Below, in pieces: positions 33,815 to 53,859 of a DNA stretch of 64,000 bases. Numbering within the stretch: position 1 is the stretch's first letter; every line of letters starts with the position of its first letter. Both the position numbers and the translations under genes were made by a program. Where the stretch lies: positions 186,001 through 250,000 of the forward strand of contig JAQFVV010000499.1 in NCBI GenBank assembly GCA_028023455.1. Direction: 5' to 3'. The DNA is from Epiperipatus broadwayi. Taxonomy: Eukaryota > Onychophora > Udeonychophora > Euonychophora > Peripatidae. The notes below the pieces were generated by a model. It was not told the origin of the DNA. It worked only from the letters and a program-made list of their open reading frames with translations, and made no database searches.

Positions 33815-36800
33815 TGTTGCTAGAATGTTTATTGAGGGTTTAAAAAATTTTTTTATTGATAATATTTGAATAAGTCAGTAAAATAAAATTAAATAGTAAA
33901 ATACTTTTTTTATTTTTATGTTTTTATAAATCTATTGTCCCTAATTATGCATTTTTTAATGTAGACTGGGTGTTAATTTAATTTATTTTGTTCAGATTGT
34001 CCCTTGCAAAGATTGAAGGGAAACTTGTTCATGGAGAACTATTTTTTACAGTGATTTTAGTATTTAAGTTCAAATCATCTCATAAATTATGATGTAATAA
34101 CACTATCTTAATAATGTGAAAGCTTTCTAATGAAGTCAGATGGATAGCCATCAATATAATTTTTCATTACTGAGACTGTACTAGTAAAATTAAAATACTT
34201 CCACTTATATATACAGCATAGACTTTGGAAAAATAAAAACAGGTTCTCCATAATTAGCAGGATTATGAAATTTGATAATAGAAATTGTGATAAATATATC
34301 TGAATATATGAACATGCATTTTTTTTATAGCTAAACTGCTAGTTTTTCTTCCTGTTATTGGAAAGTTTGTCATCGTTTATTACAATTAAGAATCCTATAT
34401 CTACTAAATTAAATATTTTTCTTTGGTCATCTAATGTAAAAAGCACAAATTAAAAGCTTGTGTTTTTTTAATATCCTTCAATCATAGTTTTATTTAGCAA
34501 TATATTGTTTTTAGAGATGATAAAAGATCTATTAAGATAGATCATGAAAGAAGAAAAACTGCTTCAGAAAATTTTGTACTCAATGTTTAGTTGGTAAATT
34601 GCTTTATACAATTGAATTTGTGACCTGTGAATTTTTTACTATTTATTTCTTGAAAATTATAATTTCTTGAAAGTTATAATAAAGCTTTGGCAAAAACAAT
34701 TGATGTCACATGACTCATATGTGGAAAATATGAACATTTTATTTGTCACAATTTTTAAATTAATAAAACAATTTCTATAAGTAATCATTGAGAGATACCA
34801 TCTTTCAGTTTTAAAAAAATTGATATTTTCATCTCTTTTTTATAATAATATTTTTTTTAAAGGTAAATGGATATAGATTTAATTAGATATAAATTTTTAA
34901 TGAAAATTTGTTTAAAAGTGTGACGAAGCCTAATCAGTTTATATTATCAAAAGATAATATGAGCTCTTTGAATTATACAGTTATTGAAAAACCTCCAATG
35001 GATTTCACAACTGTAATGATCACTTTATGTACAGATGTTCTAACATTGACTGTTTGATAACATTGAGGATGCATCTTGATTTAGAATTAATCTGTCAAAG
35101 ATACTAATGTTAATGTTTTCTAGTAATACGTATCTTAAATGTGAAGTTGTTATTTGTTAGATGATTGGATTTTTTTTTTTAAAAAATCCATAAAACTATA
35201 TGTTTTTTATGTCAAAGTTATCTAATTTGTTCACTGCACATATAGTTATAATACTCTTTAATGGACATAACAGAATGTAGAATAAATATTTGTACATAAA
35301 AGCAGATTTGGTATTAGTTGATAAAGTATCAGCTGATATTAAGTTGATAACTTTCTTATGATGCTTTTCTTCAGTAGATGTATTTTTATTTAGGAATATA
35401 AACTATATGTTTTATATATATAAGTTTTCATTTTTATTAGAAACATGCTTTTTCTTTAAGAACATTAGTCTGCACTGATTCATTAAGAGATGCCATGTTG
35501 GTCTAACATTCTTCTTTGTAACTGTTTGAAAGCCATTTGCAACATGTGACATAATAATATTACATAATTGTACATTGTCTTATGATGATTTTCAAATTTG
35601 TTAGAGGTTGTTACGTATATAGTTTTTAATGAAGTTTTGGCACTTAGTAATTATTTTATATAAGTCCATGAAGTGATGGGTGCTTGAGACATCTTTTTTT
35701 TTTTAATATAAGAATTGCTAATGATTTTGATTTGGTTTATACATAAATACTATTGGGATACTGGTGAAGATAATTTATTACTACTGAGTAAGTCAACAAA
35801 CATTAATTACTCAATAATTTTAAATTATGATTTTATTTTATTTTATCATTTAGTTATCACATTTTCTGAACTTGTTGTTTATTGACTGACTGCCATTTAG
35901 AGTTTAGAGACATACATTTTTTTCTCAACTGGTTCATGAAGGTCATTGTTTTCTCAAAAAAATAGTATTGTCACAATTTTATTTTTTAATTTTTTTTTAA
36001 TAAGAATTAATGTTTATTTTTCAATAAATTTTTACATGCTATATATATCTATTACATTCATTATGAATTGTAGCTTCAATAAATAAATAAATACAGCTAT
36101 GATTTCTTTGGTATGATGTTTTTAATCATTTAAAAAAAAACTTTACTATGTAATTGATATTAAAACATTACTATATAACTAATATTGGCATTTTGACATA
36201 ATAATTTTTTAACTTCTTGTTTTAATTTTTTTATTCTCTTTTTCCTTTAGAATGGTATAGTAATGATTTATCTGAAGGCAATGTAGACTTTGGTTATCAT
36301 TATTTTATCAATTATCAATCTGTTTAGAAGCTGAAAAACATTAGGCTTCTTATGTAATGAGATGTGATAAAATGATTGGTGTTATTTGCTATAGATTAAT
36401 TATTTATGAATATATTTTTTGGTAAAAACAGGTATAATGAAAATATTTATCACAAAATTTCATTGATTCCTTTTAATAAGCATTCATTTGTATTTTTTGA
36501 TAAGATCTTAGTTTTTCCCTCCAGAAAAGCAATTGTAGACATAATTGTGTCTAATAGGTATAAGCTATGTCATGTTTTGCTAAGAAGACAGAAGGATGAG
36601 ACTTTGACAATGAATCATTGATTATTTTTTTAACTAAATACCAAACAAAGTACTAAATGACTAGTCTAAATACCATCTAACAATTGCAGTAACAGAAATA
36701 ATTCATTCTATCATTTTATTAATATAAGTCATAATGCAAGCTGAATCCTCAGAATAGAATTTAATTAATTGTCCTCTCTCAGAGAAAAATACTGGATTTC

Positions 36801-38040
36801 ACATATCCATATACAAATCATTCTTTTTTACAATATATATAACTATAACAAGACTCAAATTAAAATAAATTAGAATGAAGATGACTGGAGAAATGGATAT
36901 CTAATACCAAATAACTTTTATTGCCTGCTACAGAAATGAATAAATATATGTTTATATGTACATGCACACACATACTCACATTCTGTACATATGCGTGTCT
37001 GAATGAACTAAATGAAACACTTGAGATACCTTTTATTAAATATGATTTACATCAAGAACTGTTTGAATTCTGTATGGGATAAAATTTCATAATATTTGAG
37101 CAGTGTTAAGAGGAATATAATATTCTCATGGAGAAGCCTGTGTTCTTCATGATTTACTAGTAACCTCTTATGTATTTAAGAATAGCTAAAAAAGCCTAAA
37201 TAATATTGATATCAGGTAATTACAAAAGCCAGTGGACTTCATGTTTTTCAAATTAAAATTACTACACATTATGGGTAAAAAGATGTATTTGAAATCTGCT
37301 CCCACACTAGGAGGTCTTTTCAGAAAAGTCTGATTCCACGAATAAAAAAAATGATCGTAGCAACATGTATCATATTTACTTCCTACATTAGTTCAGGTGT
37401 CATGAAAACTTTTCTGAAATTTTTACCTTTTTCTTGAAGTATGTATGCACTTTCTGGCCTAGATGCTTCAAATGATGTTACATTAGACAATAAATGAAAC
37501 TTTCTGATAAAACAACTATAAACACACAGTATATATATTAACAAGATTCTATACTTTATAATCAACATAAAAAATATATATTCATATTAAAAAAGATAAA
37601 AATAAATAACTTTGCATTCTTTTCAAACTAATCAAAACATCACAGCAGCCCAAATCTTAACAATATTAATAAATAATAATTTTTATAGCTATCTATATTA
37701 ACTATTCTATTTTTGCATTTTTAAATAGTTATCTATTTTCCAAGAAAAGCTAAAGATTTAATTTCACTTTTATACACTGAACAGTAGAAAATCATTCAGA
37801 AATTAGAAACTAATAACTACAGAAGATTTTAATGCAAATTACTAACTACCTATGAAGATTCATGAATAATATAACTAAAAAGTGCCCACATTTTACTACA
37901 AATGCCCATTCCCCTTATTATTTCCCTTTTTCCAAATACTAATGTAATTATTTTAATTGATTTTTTTTTTTTTTACCAATTGTCAATCTATTTGCAGATA
38001 TTCCTATCTATATTATTTTCAGATGATAAGAATGCAATTT
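33815..38040. other. AT-rich sequence, nothing assigned
   Basis: T-rich on the + strand over 33.9-36.3 kb. Short coding-like stretches appear (for example PPMDFTTVMITLCTDVLTLT near 35000 and KADLVLVDKVSADIKLIT near 35300) but do not connect or match a family I know. The 71-codon frame at 36406-36621 carries no motif. Confidence 0.4.
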
Positions 38041-38041
38041 G

Positions 38042-38258
38042 TAACATCTTATTATATATATAAGAGACTTGAACTCAGACTTTCAAACTTTCCACAACTA
38101 TCCAGTTCATCTTATATAACTGATATACATAACCATGTACAAGTAAAAAAATTCAATGATCTCCAATATACCACATACATGTGTATCAGTTGTATAAGAT
38201 GAGTAGCTGTGGAGGATTTGAAAGTATGAGTTCAAGTCCCTTATAATTACATTAGGTT
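38042..38258. repeat. Foldback of a tRNA-like (SINE-type) sequence
   Basis: Arms at about 38045-38115 (minus sense) and 38187-38255 (plus sense) are inverted copies. The plus arm reads ATCAGTTGTATAAGATGAGT and later GAGTTCAAGTCCCTTATAAT, which contains a good B-box match (GAGTTCAAGTCC). A related single copy lies near 48795-48860 (GTATCAGTGTTATGAGATAG and a GTGTTCATTAAC B-box-like end). It is probably a tRNA-derived SINE inserted or duplicated in opposite orientations. Confidence 0.55.
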
Positions 38259-38259
38259 T

Positions 38260-38984
38260 GATATAGACAGTATACATGTATTTAAATTATATATGTAAAG
38301 TAAGGAATATCAAAGAAATAGTCGTCTTTATCAAATTAACAGTACATATAAAGTGACTTTTTACATATACTGCCAACTGATCTCATAAAAGTGGTCAGAA
38401 ATGGCTTTTAATTAGATTGAACTTTTAAACAGACTCATATACAATCAAGTCTTTTTAAATGCAACCAAGTACTAGTCTTTATATGACAGAGTTATTGATT
38501 TTAAAACAAAACTATTTGTTTGTGTGATAAAGAAGATAAACACTTGATATATTATGTAATAGCTGTGAATCTGGAAAGTTTTTTTGTTTTTTTTAAAGCC
38601 ATTAGAGAACCAGTGCCCAAATAAAAGAAGACATTATGACATAAGAGTGAACCAAATTCACATAATACCTTAAACCCTCCCCAAAGAAATGAGATATACA
38701 TTTAATACATGACACATGCATGTGTAGTATTTATAAAATAATCCAGTTATATATGTGTAAATTTATCTATAAGCTAGTATCAAAAAAATCTGATTAAAGA
38801 AGATGTAGGCAAAATTATTGTAGTCTATTCCAATATTTTTGTGGCAAAACTGAAAATAGCAAGCAAAATGATATTCTATGGTATATATCTATCAAGATAG
38901 AAAATATCAATTAAGATATCAGATAAGACGACTCATTTTTACGAAATTTAGATATCAATTATACAAACAAAAAAAATAGGACAT
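38260..38984. other. AT-rich spacer
   Basis: Nothing recognised. Confidence 0.5.
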
Positions 38985-41130
38985 GCATTATCATCATCAT
39001 CACCATTTTCAAACATCAATTGCAAGTTGGATGGAGATCTCTTCAAGTTTAAGCCAGTTTTCCTAATTCCTAACCACTCTTCTTCCCAACATATTAACAA
39101 ATTTCCTTATTTCAACCATTCATCTTGCATGTGAATTTATTTCAAGTTTTTTTTACAATCTCTTAGAATCCAGTTCAATGACCATTTGTTATAATCTTTT
39201 CTAGAAATATGTCCAGTCCAGCTTCATTTGAGTATTTTAATTCTTTCAAGAATGCCATCTTATTTCCTCACCAATGTATTTTGTTTTCAGCCTCTTCTTG
39301 TTTCTCCTAACATATATCTTTCCATATTTGTTGAATGGTTTGAAGTCTCCAAATTGTTCTTATAGATATCCAAGTTTGAAATTCATAAATAAGAACTAAT
39401 AAAACATATCTATTAAAAAATCTTTCTTTTTAAACACATAAGTATATTTCCTTTTAATATTCAGTTATTTTTATAAAAAGCATTCCCTCCAAATTTAATT
39501 CTATAATTAATTTTATCCATTAAGTTCTCATCTATATTAATAATCTGATTAAAGTACTTGTAGATGTCAACTTCTTATTCATAATTATTAATTTTTAATT
39601 TCTTCTTCTGAGAAAATCCTTGGAACATTTTTTTAGTATTTATCATTAGTTTTACTTTCTTATTTTCATCAGATAACTTTTGAAACATTTTTTAAAACTT
39701 TAAAACATTATTTCCAAAATCAAACACACCATCGGCAAAATTTGCAAAAGTTAAATAATCTCCATTTATTTTTATTCCCTTAGCTTTCCATTTTAATTCA
39801 GAAAATACTTTTTGCAAAATTGCTGTAAAAAGGTTTGGAAATATGGAATCATCCTGTCTTACATCTTTGTCAATGCTAATCTTAAAGTGATAAATATTAT
39901 TTAGAATATAAAAAATGTTCCAGGCCTATGTCTTGATCCAATGCTTTAATCATTGTAGAAATGCTTATAGAGACAAATACCTTTTCAAATGGCAATTCAT
40001 ATTTATTGGTCTTTTCTATAATTTTTCTCAAAACATGGATGTAATCTATGATACTAAAATGACACTTAAATCTAACTTGCTCTTTTGATTGTTAAGAATC
40101 CAAAGTTTACTGTAGATAAATTGTAACTATTGCATAAAATTAATAAAAAACTGATAGATCTGTAATTTTTAGTGTATTCTTTATCATTTTTTTTTAGATA
40201 CCAATACTACTATTGAATTTTTTTAACCATCTGGTATGTAATTTTCCCAACAATTTTTTTTATTTATTCATCTTTTTTTTTTTAAAAAAGTATTAATAAT
40301 ATTTCCATCATTTCCTCGAATTTTTCCTTCAGGTATTTAATAGCATGCCACACTTCTTGATTTAAAATACTTGAAAATTTAAAAATTGTAGTAACTGTAG
40401 GGGATATTCTATTTTATTATTCTTTATTACTACAGAATTCTTTATAGAACTCTTCCATGTTTTTAAAGATAATTATAGAACTCTTCCATACATTTTATTT
40501 TTTTTTTCATTGCAGAAATAACTTTCTTTTTCAAAAAGACGTTGTTTTACAGTCTTAAGACCTTTATTCTCTTCATAATTTTCCTGGTCTGTTTATAATT
40601 ATATTTTCTTATATCATTATTTTTAAACCCTTTTTTTCATATTATTTTACAAAATTCTAAATAATCAATTCTTTTTACAAGATCACTTTTTTAAAAAAAT
40701 TATATTTCTTTTTTAATTCATACATAGTCTAGTCTTAACAGAAAATTTATTGGTAAATTATTTTTTTTCTGCTAGCTTTCTTTATTATAGTTTTTAATAA
40801 TATATCAGTTATTCTCTTATCGATTTTATTTAGAACCAAATCATCTTTAAAATCTATTAATATTTTTAAACAATTTGCAGTTTTTAATTTAAATCAATAT
40901 TGTTAATCCTTCCTCTTTGAAGCCTTAAAGGAAATCTGCTAGGCAAATTCTTTATGTCAACTTCATACTTTCTTGACTTAGCAATTACTATTACATGATT
41001 ACCCATAACCTAAACAAAGATAGATGGACTGTTCCCAATCATGCATTAGGCAGCAGATCTGAGTTTGTCTTTATTACAATCAATATCAAAAAACCCTATG
41101 ATCTTTTTTGTCAGTAGCCTGATATTTCTT
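38985..41130 (-). mobile_element. RTE-type LINE remnant (RT and C-terminal region)
   Basis: Broken minus-strand frames follow RTE order from about 41000 down. They run from the endonuclease/RT linker (DILLKTIIKKASRKN; RIDYLEFCKII) to the RT palm, with FSIIDYIHVLRKIIEKTNKY and ELPFEKVFVSIS near 39960-40070, and the catalytic region KINGDYLTFANFADG near 39725-39765. FADG stands in place of FADD because of damage. The C-terminal part is LKYSNEAGLDIFLEKIITNG near 39170-39235. The 3' end is marked by a (TGATGA)-type microsatellite at 38988-39004, as is usual for RTE elements. Stops are abundant; the copy is dead. Confidence 0.8.
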
Positions 41131-41515
41131 AACTGAAATATTAGTTGACTTTTCTTGAAGTTAGGATGAGTGAGTATATAAATGAAATTTTTTAATAAAT
41201 ATTTGTAATCATCACAGACAAAATCAAATTATAGCTGCTTTTACAGAAGACTGCAAAGATGCCACATAAGGCATCAGTTGGTGACCAAAGGCCAAGATTG
41301 TGGACCTAGACTGCCATTTGATGAAAAGCTTTTATTTATGTACTTACAATTGCAGTTCACTTTCAAGTGAAAGAAGATTATGGGAATTAGAAGAATTATC
41401 TAATATTAAATGCGAAATTGCTGGTCTTTAAGAAGTTAGAAAAAAAGTGAAAAGACACTTGATTTAAAAAATGGACATGTATTTTTTTAAAAAAAAATAA
41501 TTTAAATAAATATAA

Positions 41516-48249
<6,734 letters not shown>

Positions 48250-49600
48250 ATATCAATATCACAAATGTACTTGTTTTTTTTTCATCTGGAATAAAAATTT
48301 ATCTTTATTTAATTTATTTTTATTTAATCTGTTCTTTTAAAATATCTATAATAAATCCATCTTTTTCTTAATTTAATTATGTCCGTGTTTCATTTTAAAT
48401 TCATAACATTTCAACAGATGTAATAGCATAAGCTACGATCACGTGTTTTTAATTACTACATTACTTTAATTTTTTTTACAGTCTTCATGATGTATCATAT
48501 TTTCTTGATTATTATAGCAAATACTTTATATTTTTAAATTTTTTATCTCATCTAAAGCGTTTCTTGGCATTTATATTTTTTAAATGCCATTATTAACTTC
48601 CTTCCATACCATTTTATAAAATTTTAATATTTAATTCTTTTTAAATATGGAAATTCATACATTGTTTTATTTTATTTGATAATTTACTGGTGAATTTATC
48701 ATTTAAATATGAGCTATTTTCAAAATAGAGATGATAATCTGGACCAACTACCTATATTGGTGATTATTTCTCTTTTCGACATATATGTGTTCAAGTGTAT
48801 CAGTGTTATGAGATAGAGAGGAGAGTGGTGGATCATGTGAAAATCTGTGTTCATTAACCCTATATATAAAATATGTTAATATTTTTAAATGATTATGGTA
48901 ACTTTAGTTAGAATTTATTGAGATATTTCTAGAAATTAATATCATTTGATAAACTTTATATTTATTAATAGCTTCTTTTTTTCTTTAGTTTGTATTACTA
49001 TTTTATTTTATATTTTGTTTAGGATGATCATATTCTGTGTTGAATGTATTAAATAGTTTAACCATCTTGAAAATTATTTTTTTTCTTTTAGTCAAAATAT
49101 AAGCCAGTTCTGCTATGCATTTATTTTAATCCTTTCATAATATTTCTATTTAGATTATTTTTCTTTTGTTAATTTTTTTTTTTTTTTTTTCAATAAATTT
49201 CTGCCACTTTTGAATCCACATCTAAATTTACAACACTTTCATCTTTCAATAATTCCTATTTCTGGTTTTAAAACTTTCCAAGATTATTATAAAATGGAGA
49301 TTGATCTTTTTTTTTTTTCAAAATAAAAAGCATCTATATTTTGATATTCTTCATTTAAGTGAATAATTAAGTTTGCCATTTTTACTGATATATCATCAAT
49401 ATCTTCAATATAATTCTTACATTTTTTATAATAAATCCTATCCTATTTGAACTTTCAATACTTGTGTCAATGTATCAAACTACATGTTCACTTTTTAAAT
49501 CAATGGTCTCTTTACTTTTTCTTCTAATTTTAGAAGTTCTTTTTTAAATATATGCCTACTTTCTTCACTTGAAAATAATTACAGTTCTAAGTTGTTAAAT
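48250..49600 (-). pseudogene. Possible decayed LINE-like coding remnant
   Basis: The + strand is T/C-rich; minus-strand fragments look protein-like: KKELLKLEEKVKRPLI (about 49500-49550), IEDIDDISVKMANLIIHLNE (about 49350-49410), ELLKDESVVNLDVDSKVAEIY (one residue trimmed: about 49200-49260) and ILKFYKMVWKEVNNG (about 48590-48640). Order and style recall the endonuclease-to-RT linker of RTE elements, but no catalytic motif survives, so the assignment is weak. Confidence 0.25.
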
Positions 49601-50463
49601 AAAAGATCACCATCAAATGGAAATTAGGTTTATAATGTGATAATTATTAACCTTTTCTGCCATTGATGATCAATCACTGATTTGGATGACAATTTTACAA
49701 CTTTTGGGATATGAGAGTTATAATTTATTTCATTATAATTGTAAATATAAAAAAAATCAGAAATAAAAGCTAGTAAAATCATACTGATTGATGGATATAT
49801 TGTTGAACATTTTATTCGTTTGTTTTCTATGTTGAACAATCATAATGCTAATACTCTGCATGATAACAACAAAGTATGGAATAGAGATTAAAATCCTCCC
49901 CACCCCCGCTCAATTTTTTAAGTTTCAAAGATAAATCAAGAAGCTTCCTTTCAATTAGAAGCAATTTTTTTTAGAACAAAAAAAAAATATACATTAAATT
50001 CTCTTAAAACTAACTACAGATTCAATATTCTATAGAAAATCCAAAATAAAAAACTCATTCAAATCTTAATACTTTTAATTTCCTAATAATTTTTTAGATT
50101 AAATTTGCAAGGTACAATTATATTTAATAATTTTATTAAGGATAGATAGAGAAAGTAAAGGAAAAGTTTGTTATAATCAAATTTAATAGCATTTTGATCT
50201 CTTTGGCTTAAATAGAAATCTGGTAATATTAAAAATTACAATTTAATTGTCAGTAACAAATACATGTTGTCTACAGTGAATACTTGTGCATGTATATATT
50301 TTTGATAAATATATAGGTGTCGTCTGTTATTTTCTTCTAATATTTTTTAATCATGTTTATTATTATAATTCTCTGTTACTATTTTCCTTTTATAAAAATG
50401 AATTTTACAACTCAGTATTTTTTTATAAGTTTAGTGAATTAGATGCAATATTGTGCCCCCTTC
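49601..50463. other. AT-rich sequence, nothing assigned
   Basis: No motif or repeat recognised. Confidence 0.5.
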
Positions 50464-50575
50464 TTTAAATCTTATATATATATATATTAATGGGAAGTTA
50501 AATCAATGATGATGGTATCTTTAAATCTTATATATATATATATTAATGGGAAGTTAAATCAATGATGATGGTATC
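50464..50575. repeat. Exact 56-bp tandem duplication
   Basis: Two identical 56-bp units beginning TTTAAATCTTATATATATAT and ending GATGATGGTATC, at 50464-50519 and 50520-50575. No difference between units is visible, so the duplication is recent. Confidence 0.97.
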
Positions 50576-52254
50576 CCAACTAACAACTTATATAAATATG
50601 CACATATCTTAACATGCAGATATACACTTCTGGTACATAATCAAATTATTTTAAAATCAATATGTAAATCAATAGTTTAATAAATACTAATTAAAATTGA
50701 TATTTGATTAATTAAATTTAATTCTGAATTCATATTGATGATAATTAACTGTTCTTTATGTAACTGTTTATATAGAGTATCCCAGTTATATTTCCTAATC
50801 ATCAAACATAAAATCATCTCTTAGAGATTCACACTTAATATTCATCCATAAGAATTTTTTAAGATGGTGTTTGAAATGCTAATCCTGGTTTGGAGCAATA
50901 CTTTCTTCTCAAAAAGAACACCTATGGATATAAATACCCTCTAAAGCACCATTATTGTATTATCAGTTCAGAGCTTGACTCAGGATCTATAAAAATCTGT
51001 TATCATTGCCTTTGAGATGAGACTGATAAGAAAAGAATAGCACAGGCAACTAAATAATTTAAACAACAAAGATAATTTATTTCAGCTAATCTCAAGTAAA
51101 GCAATGGCATTTCCCATAAATATTATTATTTGATTAATAATATAACAAACTAATAATCATAGGAAAGAAATAGTACTATACAAATTAAATATAAATACAT
51201 AAAATACAGAGTTGAAACCAAATGCTATTGATTAAATATAGATTTAAAAAAAAAAGAATTACGCTATTCTATTCATACTCGTCAACAAATAAACAAAAAA
51301 AAATTAAAACAATCCTTATACACCAAAATTATATATATATATATATAAAAGTATCTTAGTAAAAATTTTATATATAGTTTGAGGCTTCTTATTTCTCTGT
51401 ATATAAATTTAAATTTTTTTTATAGTGGCTGTTATTTTTAATACTTCACTAAGCTTACTAAGTTTATCAGTTGCTAAATTTGTAAGAATATGCCATATAT
51501 ACAACTTCAGGAGATGAGAAGCTGTTCTGTGAAGAAAATGAGCTATATTTTACCTCCTCATCATCTCCATATTTCATATAGATATTTTTTCAAACTTTGT
51601 AGGGCTATTGTTCAGGTTTCAGCTGACACATGTCAGATAGCTTAGCATATCATTTTTATTATTTATCTTAGGCAGAAATTTGACATTCTGGCTGAGTTTG
51701 AATAAATGCTAAAAGGTACTTTAACATCAGTATTCATAGATGACAAATAACATTCACAAAGCTAGAATCTTTCTATGTTTTGACTAACTGCTTAATTTTA
51801 TAAACTATATAATGATCATGTGTGCTTTGGTTCTCTGCAGATGGTAATTTTTCTCTTCTTTTTTCTCCATACATTGATTTTTCCTAAAAAAAAATCCTTT
51901 CTATAAGCCTCTCTTTGTTTTCTTTATTGTCTTTAATCTTGTTTTTCATTGTTCACAAATCCTTTTTTTTTATTATTATTTCATTTTTAGTAATTAATTG
52001 CTATTTTTCTTTTCTTGTTTTTCTTTAATTAACTCACATATTTCCCTTTAATTATATATTAATTGGTTAATTAATTAATAAAGTAACACAATAGCCTTCA
52101 GTCAAAAAAATCTAAAGACACATTATTATAATCATTTTCCTTTAAATCACACTCAGTTTTTGAGATATTTTGCTAATTTTTTTTAAAAAAAATAATGAAC
52201 TTGTATACATTTCAATTATTGCTTTTTCAATTTAAAAAAATTTAAAGAGATTAG
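50576..52254. other. AT-rich sequence, nothing assigned
   Basis: No gene or RNA recognised. Poly(T) stretches and a small (TA)n at about 51331-51347 are present. Confidence 0.5.
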
Positions 52255-52935
52255 TGGAAAATCAAAATATTTTAGTCCTTCCTCCATGTCTTTGATGAAT
52301 TTAGTTCTTTGTAATCCATTTTGAAACCATTTGTAAAAATATTTTGAGGAAATTTTGGAATAACTAAGAACTTGATTTTTGCATGTAAAGTTTATTAATA
52401 TTCATGATTATTTTTACATAACAATAGTGTAATAATCATTAAAAATCAAAACTACATGATTACACTTTTAGTTTAAAAGTAGAGATTTTGTTTTTTGAAA
52501 GATAATAATTTCTAACATGTTAACAAAAAAAACAATGGCATTCTGATCACAGCACTTTATGAAATTGAACTCTAATACACAATTACTAACATGGTGTTAA
52601 GATCTTTTAAAAATTATAAAGCAATTTTAATATTTTAAAGCAGAATTTGATAGATTTATCAGAGATTAACATGTATTCATTCATATTTTAAAAAGAAATT
52701 TCAATTGTAAAAAAACTTAGTTTGTTTTTTGAAGAAATTCTGCTCATATTGATTGCTCAATGATGAAAACATTCTTTGATTTCTTTACAAATTCATTTTT
52801 TCAATATTTACAAAGCTCAAATATGATTTTTTAGATATTTTTTTTCAATTGTAAATGTACATTTCTAACAAATCAAGTCTGATTTATTGAATTCTGCTAT
52901 ACAGTAATGGTTTAATACTAAAATTAAAAGTTAAA
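52255..52935. repeat. Repeat family R17, copy 2 (uninterrupted: empty site)
   Basis: Aligns with 17035-17582 joined directly to 18220-18370. It contains CTCCATGTCTTTGATGAATT, TTTTGGAATAACTAAGAA, then ATTCATTTTTTCAATATTTA where copy 1 holds the PLE insertion. Divergence is substantial (many substitutions and small indels), so the family is old and the PLE inserted in copy 1 after the two copies separated. Confidence 0.75.
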
Positions 52936-53517
52936 GGATTGCAAAAAGTATAACCAGGTAAGATATTGGACTTACCACAGTGCAGGAGAATTAAATTTAA
53001 TTTTAATTAAATTGTTGAATGAATTTACACAACATATTTTATTTAAACCTTCAAACCATATTTTATTTTAATACAAAATTCATTTCCAGCTTTTGGAAAC
53101 TTTAGTTTTACTTTTTAATTTTTATCTTGTACATTTTTTATGTGCTTATCACATTCTCTTTCAACTGATCTACACGAGATTGTAAATTATTTATTTGTAA
53201 TCCACTTCTAGGCCAATATTTCAATGAAGAGAGACTATGAATGATTTCTTCCTAATTTGCATGTATTATTTTTAATGTATACAAAGTTTCAAAAATGTTT
53301 AACTTTCAAAATCACTTTTATGAAAAAAAAAAAGATAATAACTTTATCTTATCTTATTTGCATTATATAATTTTTAATTAACAGTCATCAATCAAGACTT
53401 TTTCTTTACTTTTATTTTATTTTTAAAAAATTGACTATCTCTTGATTTAAACTTAATTAATTGAGATTGCTTATAATATACAACAATGCTAGAGCTAGCC
53501 AAGCTCATATCATTACA
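52936..53517. other. AT-rich spacer
   Basis: Nothing recognised. Confidence 0.5.
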
Positions 53518-53554
<37 letters not shown>

Positions 53555-53691
53555 CTTTATAATCTTTATATTGTATATATATATATATATATATATACAC
53601 AATATAAAGATTATAAATCCTGAGAAGAAACAAAAAACAATCATTTGCTTTATTTATATCTTTGTTTAATATTATATATATATATATATAT
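53518..53691. repeat. (TA)n blocks around a short inverted repeat
   Basis: TA runs at about 53518-53552, 53577-53597 and 53673-53691. ATAATCTTTATATTGTATAT and its inverted partner ATACACAATATAAAGATTAT flank the second run, so a cruciform-forming hairpin is likely. Confidence 0.85.
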
Positions 53692-53859
53692 TTAAAAATT
53701 ATAATTAAATAGTAAACCTTTATTATATAACTATAAAATAAAATGGTTAATCACAAATAATTTTACATCATATGATCCTTAGTATCATGTGAAAAATAAA
53801 TTGAATTTTTGAAAATAAAAAAATATCTAAATTTATGTACACATTATTAAGATATATTC

